A stretch of DNA of 64,000 nt from Shinella zoogloeoides (GTDB lineage Bacteria > Pseudomonadota > Alphaproteobacteria > Rhizobiales > Rhizobiaceae). Of this stretch, positions 9,101-16,937 are shown piece after piece. Position 1 is the stretch's first letter. Each line of letters opens with the position of its first letter. A model generated the notes under the pieces. That model saw only the letters and a program-made list of their open reading frames with translations, was not told the DNA's origin and did not search any database. The DNA lies in the NCBI RefSeq assembly GCF_033705735.1, contig NZ_CP131131.1, forward strand, positions 496,001-560,000, written 5' to 3'. The position numbers were made by a program, and so were the translations under genes.

Positions 9101-10358
9101 ACTGATCGGCGATTTCGCCGAGCAGGGCGAGGAGACCAGCCTGCGGCTGAATACGATCACCATCGTCGGCTCGGACGGTGACGATACGGTCGACATATCG
9201 CGGCTCGCGTCGGCTCATCGTGTCGTCTTCAAGACCAAGGGCGGCAACGACACGATCATCGGCACGCTGCGGCCGCAGGACGTCGTGCAACTGCCCGACG
9301 ACACGACCCTGGACGATTACGACATGGTCCGGAACGTCAACGGCTCCACCACGCTCGTGGGCGATGGATATTCGCTGACCTTCTTCAGCGGCGGCGGCCT
9401 GCCGCAGTTCACCTCCGGCGGCGAAGAGGTCGGGCCGGGCAACGTCGTTCCGCCGGTGGGCGGCAATGAAAATGATGACGACGAGGACGATGGCGCCGAC
9501 GACACCGTTTCCGGCGGCGGCGATGACGACCCGGCCGGCGAGACGGGGGGTGGGGACAATGGGTCTGCAGTCCTGTTCGGCACGGCGAACGGCGAGGCCA
9601 TCGTCGGTGGTAACGGCCGGGAGATGATCTTTGCCGGCGACGGCGCCGACGACGTACTCGGTGGCGGCGGCAGCGACATGATCTACGGGGATGCCGGCAA
9701 CGACCGTCTCTTCGGCGAAAGCGGCGACGACCTGCTCGACGGGGGCCTCGGTAACGACACGGTCTTCGGCGGCGACGGCAACGATATCTTCGTGGCGTCG
9801 GTCGGCGATGGCGACGACGTCTACTACGGCGACCATATGAATGGCGGCGACGGCAACGATACGCTCGACATGTCCGCCATCAATGCGAACATCACGGCCG
9901 ATCTCGGCACCGGCTTCAATGGCCGTGGCAGCGTGGTCAGCGCCCAGTCCGGCTCCGACACGATCCGAGGCATCGAGAACATCATCACCGGATCGGGCAA
10001 CGATGTCATAACGGCAAGCGCTGCCGTGAACGTGATCGACGGCGGGGCTGGCAACGACATCTTCCGCTTCCTGTCGGCGGCCGATGCGGATGGCGACACG
10101 ATCATGGGCTTCCAGCCCGGCGACAGGCTGGACCTCAGCGCAATGGACGCCAATTGGACGGCATCCGGCAACCAGTCCTTCACGCTGGTCTCCGGCGCAT
10201 TCTCCGGCGCGAGCGGCGAACTGCTCGTCACCCACGAGAACCGGGACGGCATCGACTACACCGTGATCGAGGGCAATACGTCCGGCGGCAACGCGGCGGA
10301 CTTCAAGTTCTCGGTCAAGGGCTCGCACAACCTGACGGCCGGCGATTTCGATCTCTAG
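3144..10358 (+). CDS. Giant secreted heme peroxidase with RTX repeats (peroxicin / MopA-like)
   Basis: This 2404-residue protein has an animal-type heme peroxidase domain in its first ~900 residues. The distal histidine is His220 (GQFFDHGL), the distal arginine Arg456 with the nearby Glu (GDGRGNE), and the proximal histidine His578 (VYRFGHS). These are the residues this superfamily needs for heme binding and peroxide cleavage. From about residue 925 to the end there are many blocks of GGxGxDxLx calcium-binding repeats, the mark of type I secretion substrates. I saw no cysteine in the whole chain. I chose the ATG at 3144 because GGGGAG at 3131-3136 sits seven bases before it; an ATG at 3138 is too close. 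Secretion ATPase and adaptor genes follow directly. The closest described proteins are bacterial peroxicins and the Mn(II)-oxidising MopA; the substrate here (Mn, halide or organic) cannot be told from sequence. Confidence 0.9.
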   Translation: MVNIVKHDLQFILKQIKIAERHAAGEDLYTLVAEAGGVDPNSPAAAQIHLLPYGLRTVDGSYNNLLPGREHWGSADQQFLSLTDPAFGQGTGTFPYASNNDYGQPGDVVDAAPRLISNLVVDQTLDNPAAIVAALEYAGVVGQAQVDALQAIRAAHAIVKELPVNSQAYGLAKGQLDALLAQNGIEMDGPTVFLPNVSPDIGDSAPFSALFTLFGQFFDHGLDLVAKGGNGVVYIPLSPDDPLYNPATPHTNFMVLTRATTGEGARNTTTPWVDQNQTYGSHASKQVFMREYEEGPDGTPVASGRLLEGNGHGLATWADVKAHAEDMLGIRLTDADIGNIPLIATDEYGNFIPGANGYPQLVVGLGADGIFGTGDDVLVEGDPDNPVDPTALGAFRTGHAFLDDIAHNAVPVFTAGGELAEDADGVAGNAVASSMGHNLEYDDELLDAHFITGDGRGNENIGLTTIHHIFHGEHNRMVEETKQVALEAAANGDMAFLNEWLLVDVAAVPANLEDLVWDGERLFQAARFVTEMEYQHLVFEEFARKMQPDVDAFLFEPDADINPAIFSEFANVVYRFGHSMLNETVDRIAADGSTNPMSLFDAFLNPVAYDEGGSLTHAQAAGAVIRGMSAQVGNEIDEFVTNTLRNQLLGIPLDLATINIARGRDTGMPTLNEARAQFQAMAQGDSQLAPYANWTDFALNLKNPASIVNFIAAYGTHATIAGETTMDGKRAAAMAIVFGTAETFWDESLGANRTILPPADRAAFLSGTGGYADGLGGLANVDLWVGGLAEKKMDFGGMLGSTFSFIFELQMENLQDGDRFYYLSRVQGLNLLSELEGNSLSKMALRTTDLAETGTAIPGDFFSRPDRVLYLDAARQLAMTGQGDPVQDNPYLEALSPLVERRDADGDGIAEYLRYNGGEHVVVQGTDNDDHIITGEGDDTIWGGAGNDRLEGGYGVDHIHGGSGDDIITNAGTDIGAMDFLHGEEGNDVIHGGSGLSLIFGNEGNDFLIAGPDGKTVMGGVGDDFILGGDGMDFLLGEAGDDWLEGGGRFDTLAGENSELMFNSTIVGNDVLNGQSGDTDYDAEAGDDIMFQGVGIQRSNGMSGFDWAIHKDDPMAANSDLGIPVFANQEAFILRDRFDLVEGLSGWKFDDVLTGRVVPVNTRVEATGTAAIPGPDAPLYSYSNALLERNVALVDGLDMLVAHRKRHVEIGNDGVAETIVLETADASDILLGGGGSDRIKGLAGDDVIDGDKWLNVRIRIVADGQVYTADGMTKKVYLQTDMVNGVLRAGATAQFGARSLDMLMLAGVLNPGQLSIVREIVDGNAAGDIDTAVYTGIREHYAFGVNTDGSLYVDHAPPATDETDPLAENIEGVTERPVLDGRDTVRNIERLEFTDLTMNVISGTAAGETLNGNVAGTGLIHDVLMGFEGNDTLNGLSGNDVLIGGAGNDTLRGGAGDDIYVMGLADGTDRIEETSGNDRISVATNGEALSAFNFSRAANGDLVIVLNGQTIRVAGQFNDPGNAVETITFDGGSYQGYELYVADDEGDEVMRGSYTLHTGTGTTLEAAPDVDTILVDLGGSQSTTLLGNTGDDMLFGNNGADTLNGGAGADLLVGGSGGDTYIVDDIGDTVVELENGGTDTVQTTVASYMLDANVENLTYTGGGAFTGAGNKLDNVITGGAGNDSLYGEAGNDRLFGGDGDDFLHGGAGDDVINAGSGNDAVNGGAGNDTINLGAGFSRLVYDGLDFGDDVVTSFDANPTGGGQDKVDLSGLGITDADFDARVSITSDGSRTRIDIAGGGSITLNGVPGIGNNMVNRADFILAGETTIAGTASGDALEGTAGADIILGGGGGDTINGGAGDDVIDGGTGDDFLFGDSGDDIIHWQAPDGGWDVVDGGSEGIAGDTFVITGDDAYEIFRFYPAEDAETVIPGLVLRGGGTEIVVTRTVVVNGVEGVPQVIAELSEIEEIVINGHPAGGSGTAGGDRFELIGDFAEQGEETSLRLNTITIVGSDGDDTVDISRLASAHRVVFKTKGGNDTIIGTLRPQDVVQLPDDTTLDDYDMVRNVNGSTTLVGDGYSLTFFSGGGLPQFTSGGEEVGPGNVVPPVGGNENDDDEDDGADDTVSGGGDDDPAGETGGGDNGSAVLFGTANGEAIVGGNGREMIFAGDGADDVLGGGGSDMIYGDAGNDRLFGESGDDLLDGGLGNDTVFGGDGNDIFVASVGDGDDVYYGDHMNGGDGNDTLDMSAINANITADLGTGFNGRGSVVSAQSGSDTIRGIENIITGSGNDVITASAAVNVIDGGAGNDIFRFLSAADADGDTIMGFQPGDRLDLSAMDANWTASGNQSFTLVSGAFSGASGELLVTHENRDGIDYTVIEGNTSGGNAADFKFSVKGSHNLTAGDFDL

Positions 10359-10368
10359 CATGCTTGGG

Positions 10369-10395
10369 GCCGGAGGCGCCCGGGGCGCCTCCGGC
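10369..10395 (+). terminator. Strong intercistronic hairpin after the peroxidase gene
   Basis: GCCGGAGGCGCC at 10369-10380 pairs perfectly with GGCGCCTCCGGC at 10384-10395 around a CGG loop. The 12-bp GC-rich stem starts 11 bases past the peroxidase stop and precedes the secretion ATPase. No T-run follows, so it is probably not a full intrinsic terminator. It could instead stabilise the upstream mRNA or attenuate expression of the transporter genes relative to the substrate. Confidence 0.7.
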
Positions 10396-10425
10396 AAGCG
10401 AAATCCAGTTCAGCGGGTGATAGTC

Positions 10426-12204
10426 ATGCGTTCCAAAGAGCCGATGTCCGCAACCAGGCGGAAGAATGCCGAGAAACTGACCGGCGGCTTTCGCGCCGTG
10501 GGCCTCTTCCTCTTCGCCATGTCCGGTGTCATCAACATCCTGGCGCTGACGGGCGCCTTCTACATGCTCCAGATCTACGACCGCGCGCTGACGAGCGCGA
10601 GCATCCCGACGCTGCTCGCCATCTCGATCCTGGCGGTCGGTCTCTATTTCTTTCAGGGCCTGTTCGACATCCTGCGTTCGCAGATCCTCGTGCGGATGGG
10701 TGCCCGTCTCGACCGGAAGATCGCGCCGCTGGCGCATCGGGTCGCCGTCGACATGCCGCGCTTCGGCTTCTCGACGGCGGAATCGCTCGAGCGCGGGCGC
10801 GACGTCGATACGGTTCGCGGCTTTCTCGGAAGCCAGGGGCCGGTCGCCCTGTTCGATCTGCCGTGGATGCCGCTTTTCCTGGCCTTCGTCTATATCCTTC
10901 ACCCGCTTCTCGGCGCGCTTGCCCTCGGCGGGGCGGTGCTGCTGACGCTCCTGACCATCGTCACGGAACTGATGACGCGGAGACTGGCGAGCGCCACCCA
11001 CACTGCCGTCGTGACACGCAACGCCATCGCCGATTCCAATGCCCGCAACGCCGATATTCTGAAGGCGATGGGCTTTGCCCGCCGGGCCGTCGAACGGTTC
11101 AACCGGGCCAATGAAGATCATCTTCATCTTCAGACGCGCGCCAATGACATCACCGGCACGTTCGGCGCCATTTCGCGCGTCGTGCGGATGATCCTGCAAT
11201 CGGCGGTGCTGGGGCTGGGCGCTTACCTGACCATCCAGGGCCAGCTGTCCGCCGGAGCCATCATCGCCGCCTCCGTCGCCTCGGCAAGGGCGCTGGCGCC
11301 GATCGATCTTGCGATCGGCAACTGGAAGAGCGTCGTCGCCGCGAGGGCGGCTTTCCAGCGGCTGAGGGAAACGGTCGTGGCGCTGCAGTCCGCGAGCGAG
11401 CCGATGGACCTGCCGGCGCCGGAGCGCTCGCTGAAAGTCGAAGGTCTCACGGTCGCCGCGCCCGGATCGGGCCGGGTGCTGCTGAGCGACGTCAGTTTCG
11501 AGCTCCGGGCCGGGCAGGCCCTCGGCGTCATCGGCTCCAGCGGCGGCGGCAAGACCACCCTGGCGCGCGCCTTGAGCGGGATATGGCCCACGCTGCGCGG
11601 CAGCGTGCGGCTGGACGACGCGGAACTGACCCAATGGGAAGACACCCGGCTGGGTTCCTATATCGGCTACCTGCCGCAGGAGGTCTCGCTGCTCGACGCC
11701 ACCATCGAGGAGAACATATCGCGCCTCGACGGCGATGCGGAGGCCCGGGCCATCGTCAAGGCGGCCGCGGCGGCGGGCGTCCATCCCATGATCGTGCGCC
11801 TGCCCGAAGGCTACAAGACGGAACTGGGTCCGCTCGGCGTGTCGCTCTCCGGCGGCCAGCGCCAGCGCATCGGCCTCGCGCGCGCCCTTTACGGCGATCC
11901 GTTCCTCGTCGTGCTCGACGAGCCCAATTCCAACCTCGACAGCGAGGGCGAGGCGGCCCTGACCGCCGCCATCGAAGGCGTGAAGGGGCGTGGCGGCATC
12001 GTCGTCGTCATCGCGCATCGCCCGAGCGCGCTAGCCGCGGTCGATATGGTGGCGGTGGTGCAGAACGGCAAGATGACGGCCTTCGGGCCGAAGGAGGACG
12101 TGCTCGGCGCCGTCATCCAGGCGACCCCGCCCGCACCGGCCGCCGCATCCGCCAGCCACACGAGAATGGAGCGCGCCGGCCTTGCTGCGCGGGTTTCGAC
12201 ATGA
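10426..12204 (+). CDS. Type I secretion ABC permease/ATPase (PrtD-like)
   Basis: This inner-membrane exporter of about 592 residues has a membrane domain with several hydrophobic helices (for example GVINILALTGAFYML). The nucleotide-binding domain has Walker A GSSGGGKTT, signature LSGGQRQR and Walker B VVLDEP. It lacks the N-terminal peptidase-like domain of HlyB, which fits the PrtD/AprD subclass that exports RTX proteins by a C-terminal signal. Start choice is between ATG 10426 and ATG 10444; neither has a perfect ribosome site. It follows the peroxidase gene after a hairpin and overlaps the next gene by four bases. The obvious cargo is the peroxidase. No TolC-type outer-membrane partner is encoded nearby. 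Confidence 0.93.
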   Translation: MRSKEPMSATRRKNAEKLTGGFRAVGLFLFAMSGVINILALTGAFYMLQIYDRALTSASIPTLLAISILAVGLYFFQGLFDILRSQILVRMGARLDRKIAPLAHRVAVDMPRFGFSTAESLERGRDVDTVRGFLGSQGPVALFDLPWMPLFLAFVYILHPLLGALALGGAVLLTLLTIVTELMTRRLASATHTAVVTRNAIADSNARNADILKAMGFARRAVERFNRANEDHLHLQTRANDITGTFGAISRVVRMILQSAVLGLGAYLTIQGQLSAGAIIAASVASARALAPIDLAIGNWKSVVAARAAFQRLRETVVALQSASEPMDLPAPERSLKVEGLTVAAPGSGRVLLSDVSFELRAGQALGVIGSSGGGKTTLARALSGIWPTLRGSVRLDDAELTQWEDTRLGSYIGYLPQEVSLLDATIEENISRLDGDAEARAIVKAAAAAGVHPMIVRLPEGYKTELGPLGVSLSGGQRQRIGLARALYGDPFLVVLDEPNSNLDSEGEAALTAAIEGVKGRGGIVVVIAHRPSALAAVDMVAVVQNGKMTAFGPKEDVLGAVIQATPPAPAAASASHTRMERAGLAARVST

Positions 12205-14084
12205 TCATCGATGTAAAGGCAACGAAACAGACCTCCGTCGAACCCGATCCTTCCGAGCGCTATGTCTTGAAGGGAGCGGATAGGAAATCCAGGACACCCT
12301 TCACGCTCGGCCTGATAGTGGCGGGCCTGGTCCTCTATCTCCGCTCCTTCTTCGAGAGCAGCGCCCGGCCGGCAGAGGAGGGAAGAGAGGATCGCGAACG
12401 GGCGGAAAAGGAAGGCGAAGCGCCGTCTTCGGATACACTGCAGGATCTGGTCCTGCCGGTCGATCACGAGCTTTCGTCCCCGGACCACTATCCGCAGGAA
12501 AGCGACCTGCCGAACGACGAGCGCTTCCTGCAGGGGCTCGCCCGGCCGGAGGGCGTCACGTTCGACATGGAATTTAGGGGATGGGTCGGCGCAAAGACAT
12601 TTGGCTTCGGTTCTCTTGCGGCCAATGACAACGCATTCCCCGGCTCGCTTTTCCAGGGGCCCGCCACGGGGGGCGAGCCTGCGGGAGGAGGAGGCCAGCC
12701 GGGCATTCCCGAACCGAACCCGGAAGGAGCCGGCCAGGAAGAGCCCGGAACTGACGATCCCGGCGAGAACGGGGAGACGGAGCGGGTCAACCGGGCGCCG
12801 CGTGTCACGGGGCCCGTCTATCTGCTGGATGTCACGGGATGCGCCTTGCTGGCCATCGCCCTTTCCGACTTGCTGCGCAACGCCCACGATCCGGATGGCG
12901 ATCCGCTTTCCATACGGAACCTGACAGTGTCGCAGGGGACGTTGGTGGCGGCAAACGGGCATTGGCTGTTTCAGGCCGGGCCGAAACTCGAAGGGCGCGT
13001 GACGCTCACCTATGAAATCACGGATGGCGATTTCTTCGTCGAGCAGGTCGCCTATTTCAACGTCGGGCGAAACCGCATCGAAGGATCGGGGGGTGATGAC
13101 ATCATCCTCGGCAGTTCCTGCGGCGACGACATCGCCGGCGGCGATGGGCACGACAATATCGATGCCCGGGGCGGCGACGATGTCATCGCGGGCGGGGCGG
13201 GCGACGATCATATCGTGGCGGGCGACGGCGATGATATCGTCTTCGCCGGGCATGGCAACGACATCGTCTTCGGCGGTGCCGGCAACGACACCATTTCCGG
13301 CGGGGACGGCGACGACCGGCTTTACGGCGATGCAGGTGACGACACCCTCTTCGGGGATGGGGGAGACGACATGCTGTTCGGCGGCGCCGGCGCCGACATC
13401 CTGGACGGCGGGGACGGCGACGATCGTCTCGACGGCGGCGATGGCGACGATCTCCTGATCGACGGTCGCGGCCGTGACGGCAATTTCGGCGGTGCCGGCG
13501 ACGATCGCATCGTGGCGGCCCTCGACGGGGACGACGATATCCATGACGGCGGCGAAGGGCACGATACGATCGACTATTCCCGCACGGTTTCCGGAGTGAC
13601 CATCGATCTCGACGGCGGCCGGGCATCCGGCGGCGAAATCGGGGACGATACGATCGCTTCCTTTGAGGCCGCCGTCGGCGGACGCGGGGACGACCACATC
13701 ACCGCGAGCACGCAGCACGCGAATATCCTGGCGGGCGGTGAGGGAGACGACGTCTTCCGCTTCCTGCCTCCGGCCGCGTCGGCGGCGGGCGGCGAACCCC
13801 CTGTCGCGACAAATCACATCATTCTCGATTTCTCCGTCGGTGACAGGATCCACATGTCGAAATATGACATCTTCGAACGCGTCCTCGACAGGCATGAGGA
13901 CCAGTTCGAGGCGATCTACGGCAATGACTTCGAAGAAGATGATGTCGCCATCCGCTATCGCCACGACCGGATCGACGAACTGAGCCGGACGATCATCGAG
14001 GCGGACTTCAATCGGGACGGCATTTGGGAAACGACCGTGACGATCGACGGGGCTCGCATGCTCGTCGTCATCGAGCATGTTTGA
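12201..14084 (+). CDS. Membrane-anchored RTX protein with a cadherin-like domain
   Basis: This protein is 627 residues long and starts at an ATG overlapping the ATPase stop (ATGA). A hydrophobic stretch near residues 33-52 (LGLIVAGLVLYL) looks like a single membrane anchor with a short cytoplasmic tail. A Pro/Gly/Glu-rich linker follows, then a cadherin-like segment (NRAPRVTGPV, NAHDPDGDPLS, LTYEITDGD). Many GGxGDDxI-type calcium repeats occupy about residues 293-520. An anchor plus RTX repeats is unusual, since RTX substrates normally have no N-terminal membrane helix. It is encoded between the two exporter subunits, so it may be a surface tether, a chaperone-like accessory of the peroxidase, or an adhesin. 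The function is not known. Confidence 0.8.
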   Translation: MIIDVKATKQTSVEPDPSERYVLKGADRKSRTPFTLGLIVAGLVLYLRSFFESSARPAEEGREDRERAEKEGEAPSSDTLQDLVLPVDHELSSPDHYPQESDLPNDERFLQGLARPEGVTFDMEFRGWVGAKTFGFGSLAANDNAFPGSLFQGPATGGEPAGGGGQPGIPEPNPEGAGQEEPGTDDPGENGETERVNRAPRVTGPVYLLDVTGCALLAIALSDLLRNAHDPDGDPLSIRNLTVSQGTLVAANGHWLFQAGPKLEGRVTLTYEITDGDFFVEQVAYFNVGRNRIEGSGGDDIILGSSCGDDIAGGDGHDNIDARGGDDVIAGGAGDDHIVAGDGDDIVFAGHGNDIVFGGAGNDTISGGDGDDRLYGDAGDDTLFGDGGDDMLFGGAGADILDGGDGDDRLDGGDGDDLLIDGRGRDGNFGGAGDDRIVAALDGDDDIHDGGEGHDTIDYSRTVSGVTIDLDGGRASGGEIGDDTIASFEAAVGGRGDDHITASTQHANILAGGEGDDVFRFLPPAASAAGGEPPVATNHIILDFSVGDRIHMSKYDIFERVLDRHEDQFEAIYGNDFEEDDVAIRYRHDRIDELSRTIIEADFNRDGIWETTVTIDGARMLVVIEHV

Positions 14085-14096
14085 CGGGAGGCTTCA

Positions 14097-15395
14097 ATGA
14101 GCAAGGAAACCAGCAATCCCTTTCGCATCGGTCCCCGGATTCTGGCCGGCACCACCCTCGGCTTCCTGCTGGTTGCCGGTGCGGGAGGCTGGGCTGCGAC
14201 GATGCAACTGTCCGGCGCGGTCATCGCGCAGGGCCAGATCGCCGTGGACCAGCAGATCAAGGCCATCCAGCATCGCGACGGCGGCATCGTCAGCGAGATC
14301 GCCGTGCGCGAGGGCGATCTCGTGAAGGAGGGGCAGGTCCTGCTTCGCCTCGATGACGCACAGACCCGGGCCGAACTGTCCATCGTCAGGGCGCAATTGC
14401 TCGAGCTGACCGTCCGCAGGACCCGCCTTCTGGCAGAGCGCGATCTCCTGGCGGAAATCGAGTTTCCCGGCGGTCTCGATCTCGGCCATGCGGAAAGACG
14501 CCTGCTTGTCTCCGGCGAGAGGCGGCTGTTCGAGGGCAATCGCCTCAACCGGGAAAGCCGCAAGCAGCAGCTCGAGTTGGGCACTGTCCAAGTCGCGAAG
14601 GAGATCGTCGGGCTGGAAGCCCAGCGCAGCTCCAAGTCCGATGAGATCGCCCTGGTGGAGGAGCAGCGAGCAAAGCTCGAAAAGCTTGCCCGCCAGCAAC
14701 TGATCGAGCGCGCGCCGCTTTATTCGGCGAACCGGGATTTCGCTCGGCTCCAGGGCGAGCAGGGTGAGATCGACGCTGCCATTGCCCGTGCGCGCAGCAA
14801 GGTGAACGAGATACGTCTGCAGATCATCGCCATCGACGAGACCGCCCGGACGGAAGCGCAGCGCGAGCTGACGGCTGTCGAGACCAAGCTGTCCGAGCTC
14901 CAGGACAGGCAAATGGCGATCTCCGACCGCCTTTCGCGCACCGAAATACGCGCGCCGCTTTCCGGCACGGTCAACGAGCTCAACATCCACACGATCGGCG
15001 GCGTCATCACGCCCGCCGAAGTTCTGGTGACCATCGTTCCCACGAATGCGCGGCTGAAGGTCGAGGTCATGTTGCAACCAACGGCCATCGATCAGGTCGA
15101 GCCCGGCAGTTCGGCACGGCTGCGCCTTACTGCGCTGAACCAGCGCACGACCCCAGAGCTTTTCGGCTTGGTATCCCACGTCTCGCCCGCTACCACGCGC
15201 GATGCCGCCAGCGGACAACTCTACTACAAGGGTGATGTTGAGATCAAAGAAGGAGAACTGGCCAAGATTGGCCAGAGCCGGCTCATTCCCGGCATGCCGG
15301 TGGAAGTCTATGTCACGACCAGCGAACGAACCGCTCTGTCCTATCTCGTCAAGCCGATTGTCGATCAGTTCAGCAAGGCGTTCCGGGAGCGCTGA
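14097..15395 (+). CDS. HlyD-family type I secretion membrane fusion protein
   Basis: This 432-residue periplasmic adaptor joins the inner-membrane ATPase to an outer-membrane TolC channel. It has a short N-terminal cytoplasmic tail and a membrane helix (LAGTTLGFLLVAGAGGW). A biotinyl-lipoyl-like half-motif (IQHRDGGIVSEIAVREGD) and long alpha-helical hairpins rich in Arg, Glu and Leu follow. The C-terminal part contains IRAPLSGTV and ends in the conserved PGMPVEVYV segment. It begins 12 bases after the RTX/cadherin gene and closes the export operon. Length is normal for PrtE/HlyD proteins. Confidence 0.94.
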   Translation: MSKETSNPFRIGPRILAGTTLGFLLVAGAGGWAATMQLSGAVIAQGQIAVDQQIKAIQHRDGGIVSEIAVREGDLVKEGQVLLRLDDAQTRAELSIVRAQLLELTVRRTRLLAERDLLAEIEFPGGLDLGHAERRLLVSGERRLFEGNRLNRESRKQQLELGTVQVAKEIVGLEAQRSSKSDEIALVEEQRAKLEKLARQQLIERAPLYSANRDFARLQGEQGEIDAAIARARSKVNEIRLQIIAIDETARTEAQRELTAVETKLSELQDRQMAISDRLSRTEIRAPLSGTVNELNIHTIGGVITPAEVLVTIVPTNARLKVEVMLQPTAIDQVEPGSSARLRLTALNQRTTPELFGLVSHVSPATTRDAASGQLYYKGDVEIKEGELAKIGQSRLIPGMPVEVYVTTSERTALSYLVKPIVDQFSKAFRER

Positions 15396-15471
15396 CCCAT
15401 CCGATCGCTGGTGGTAAGGCTATTGGCGTTTGCCGCTTCGCGTGTATCCTGCCGAGGGGAAACGGGAACGG

Positions 15472-16920
15472 ATGCCATCTGTCATGGAGGAGCACGAGAG
15501 AGGGAACGGCTGGTTTTCGGGCTTGAGCCTGTCGGGCCAGTTTCTGGCGGCGGCGGCCGTGGTTTTGTGCCTGTCGATGGCCGTGCTCGGGACCTGGATC
15601 AACCGGCAGGTCACGCGAAGCATCCTCGCGGTATCCGGTTCGGCCGGGGCCGCCTTTCTCGATGCCTTTGTCGAACCACTGATTCAGGATATCGGCCCGG
15701 ACGGCCGGTTGCCGGCCGGGAGCCACAAGGCGCTTGATGCCCTGCTTTTCGATGATCAGCCCATCCGAAGAAGCATCATTTCCGTCAAAATCTGGCAGCT
15801 CGACGGTACGGTGATCTACGTCAACAAGCCGAAGGACCTAATCGGTCAGAAATACACCTCGACGGACGTCACCAAGGCAGCAAGCGGTGAAATCATCGCC
15901 GAGTTCGATGACATGACGAGTGGCGAAAGCGCTCACGAGCGACAGCTCGGTCTGCCCACGATCGAAGTCTATGCACCCTTGCATCGCAATACGACCGGAG
16001 AGGTAATCGCCGTCGGCGAGATCTACGAGAATGCCGAGATTCTCGCCGCGCAGCTCGAGCTCAGTGTGATGCGGACGTGGATTGTCGTGTGCTTCACCAC
16101 CCTGGTCATGCTCGCGGTGCTCTATCTCATCGTGCGCCGTGGGAGTCGGCTGATATCGTCCCAGCGGGCAGAGCTCCAGGCACGCTTCCGGGATTCGCAA
16201 CAGCTGGCGGCAACGAACGAGGATCTTCGCTTGCAGGCCGAGCGTGCCAGACTGGACGCCAATGCGGCCAATGAAGAGCTGATCGGGCGCATAGGCCTCG
16301 ACCTCCACGATGGTCCGATACAGATTCTGAGCCTGTTGATGCTTCGGCTCGGTAGGCTCCGCAAAGACGGATCGGCAAGGGAAAATGCCGCCAATGCCGC
16401 AGTCATCGAGGAACTGACGGCCGGTGTCATCCATGAACTGCGCGTTCTGTCGGCGGGGCTGGTGTTGCCGGAGATCGGTGATCTTGGGGTAGGAGAGGCC
16501 ATCAGGCTCGCCGCCGAGCGCCATGAGAATTTGACTGGCACCCGGGTCGACGTCGTGTTCGGCGATCTCCCGGAGCATGTCACAGGCGCCTTGAAGATCT
16601 GCATCTATCGCATCGTCCAGGAATCGTTGAGTAACGCGTTCAAGCATGCTGGCGGCGCCGGGCAGCGCGTTCGCGCTGAACTGAGAGGCGCAAATATCGG
16701 ATTGCAGATATCGGATAGCGGTGGTCTTGCATCGGAGTGCAGGCCACCTGCCGGCGACGGGTCCAGGCTTGGCCTCCGCGGCATCCAGAGCCGCGTCGAA
16801 ACCTTCAGCGGCACGCTCGTCATTCGATCGGACGCCGGCGGTACGGTGGTCGATGTCGAATTGCCCATCAGCAAGCTGGCTCTGATCAAAGCTGGCTTTA
16901 GGAACGTTCCCGTGCTGTGA
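15472..16920 (+). CDS. HisKA_3-type sensor histidine kinase (second of two)
   Basis: This 482-residue kinase is clearly paralogous to the one at 1442-2857. Membrane segments lie at about residues 23-42 and 203-221, with a periplasmic domain of similar size between them (shared features include FLD near residue 63 and IWQLDG). The phospho-acceptor His279 is in DLHDGPIQ, the N-box reads RIVQESLSNAFKHAGG, and an ATPase domain follows. ATG 15472 was preferred over one at 15430 because a purine-rich stretch lies just before it and the protein then aligns with its paralogue. It is on the same strand as the secretion operon and meets the second response regulator tail to tail, so that regulator is its probable partner despite the opposite strand. 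Confidence 0.9.
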   Translation: MPSVMEEHERGNGWFSGLSLSGQFLAAAAVVLCLSMAVLGTWINRQVTRSILAVSGSAGAAFLDAFVEPLIQDIGPDGRLPAGSHKALDALLFDDQPIRRSIISVKIWQLDGTVIYVNKPKDLIGQKYTSTDVTKAASGEIIAEFDDMTSGESAHERQLGLPTIEVYAPLHRNTTGEVIAVGEIYENAEILAAQLELSVMRTWIVVCFTTLVMLAVLYLIVRRGSRLISSQRAELQARFRDSQQLAATNEDLRLQAERARLDANAANEELIGRIGLDLHDGPIQILSLLMLRLGRLRKDGSARENAANAAVIEELTAGVIHELRVLSAGLVLPEIGDLGVGEAIRLAAERHENLTGTRVDVVFGDLPEHVTGALKICIYRIVQESLSNAFKHAGGAGQRVRAELRGANIGLQISDSGGLASECRPPAGDGSRLGLRGIQSRVETFSGTLVIRSDAGGTVVDVELPISKLALIKAGFRNVPVL

Positions 16921-16937
16921 ACGGCCTCGGAATACCT

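Noticed and set aside
5917..10060. Repeated short units that could suggest a CRISPR or satellite array
   Set aside because: The period is 27 bases in frame and encodes GGxGxDxLx calcium-binding repeats with varied codons, so it is coding.
3114..10397. A 2427-codon open frame on the minus strand across the peroxidase gene
   Set aside because: It mirrors the GC-rich, Gly/Asp-repetitive coding strand, where reverse-strand stops rarely arise. The antisense protein has no recognisable domain, while the plus strand has a clear peroxidase and RTX repeats.
10315..12018. A 567-codon minus-strand frame opposite the secretion ATPase
   Set aside because: Composition is rich in Arg, His and Asp without domains, and the plus strand carries all ABC motifs.
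11889..14078. A 729-codon minus-strand frame opposite the RTX/cadherin gene
   Set aside because: Same cause as above: repeat-rich high-GC coding DNA read backwards. No start signal or family match.
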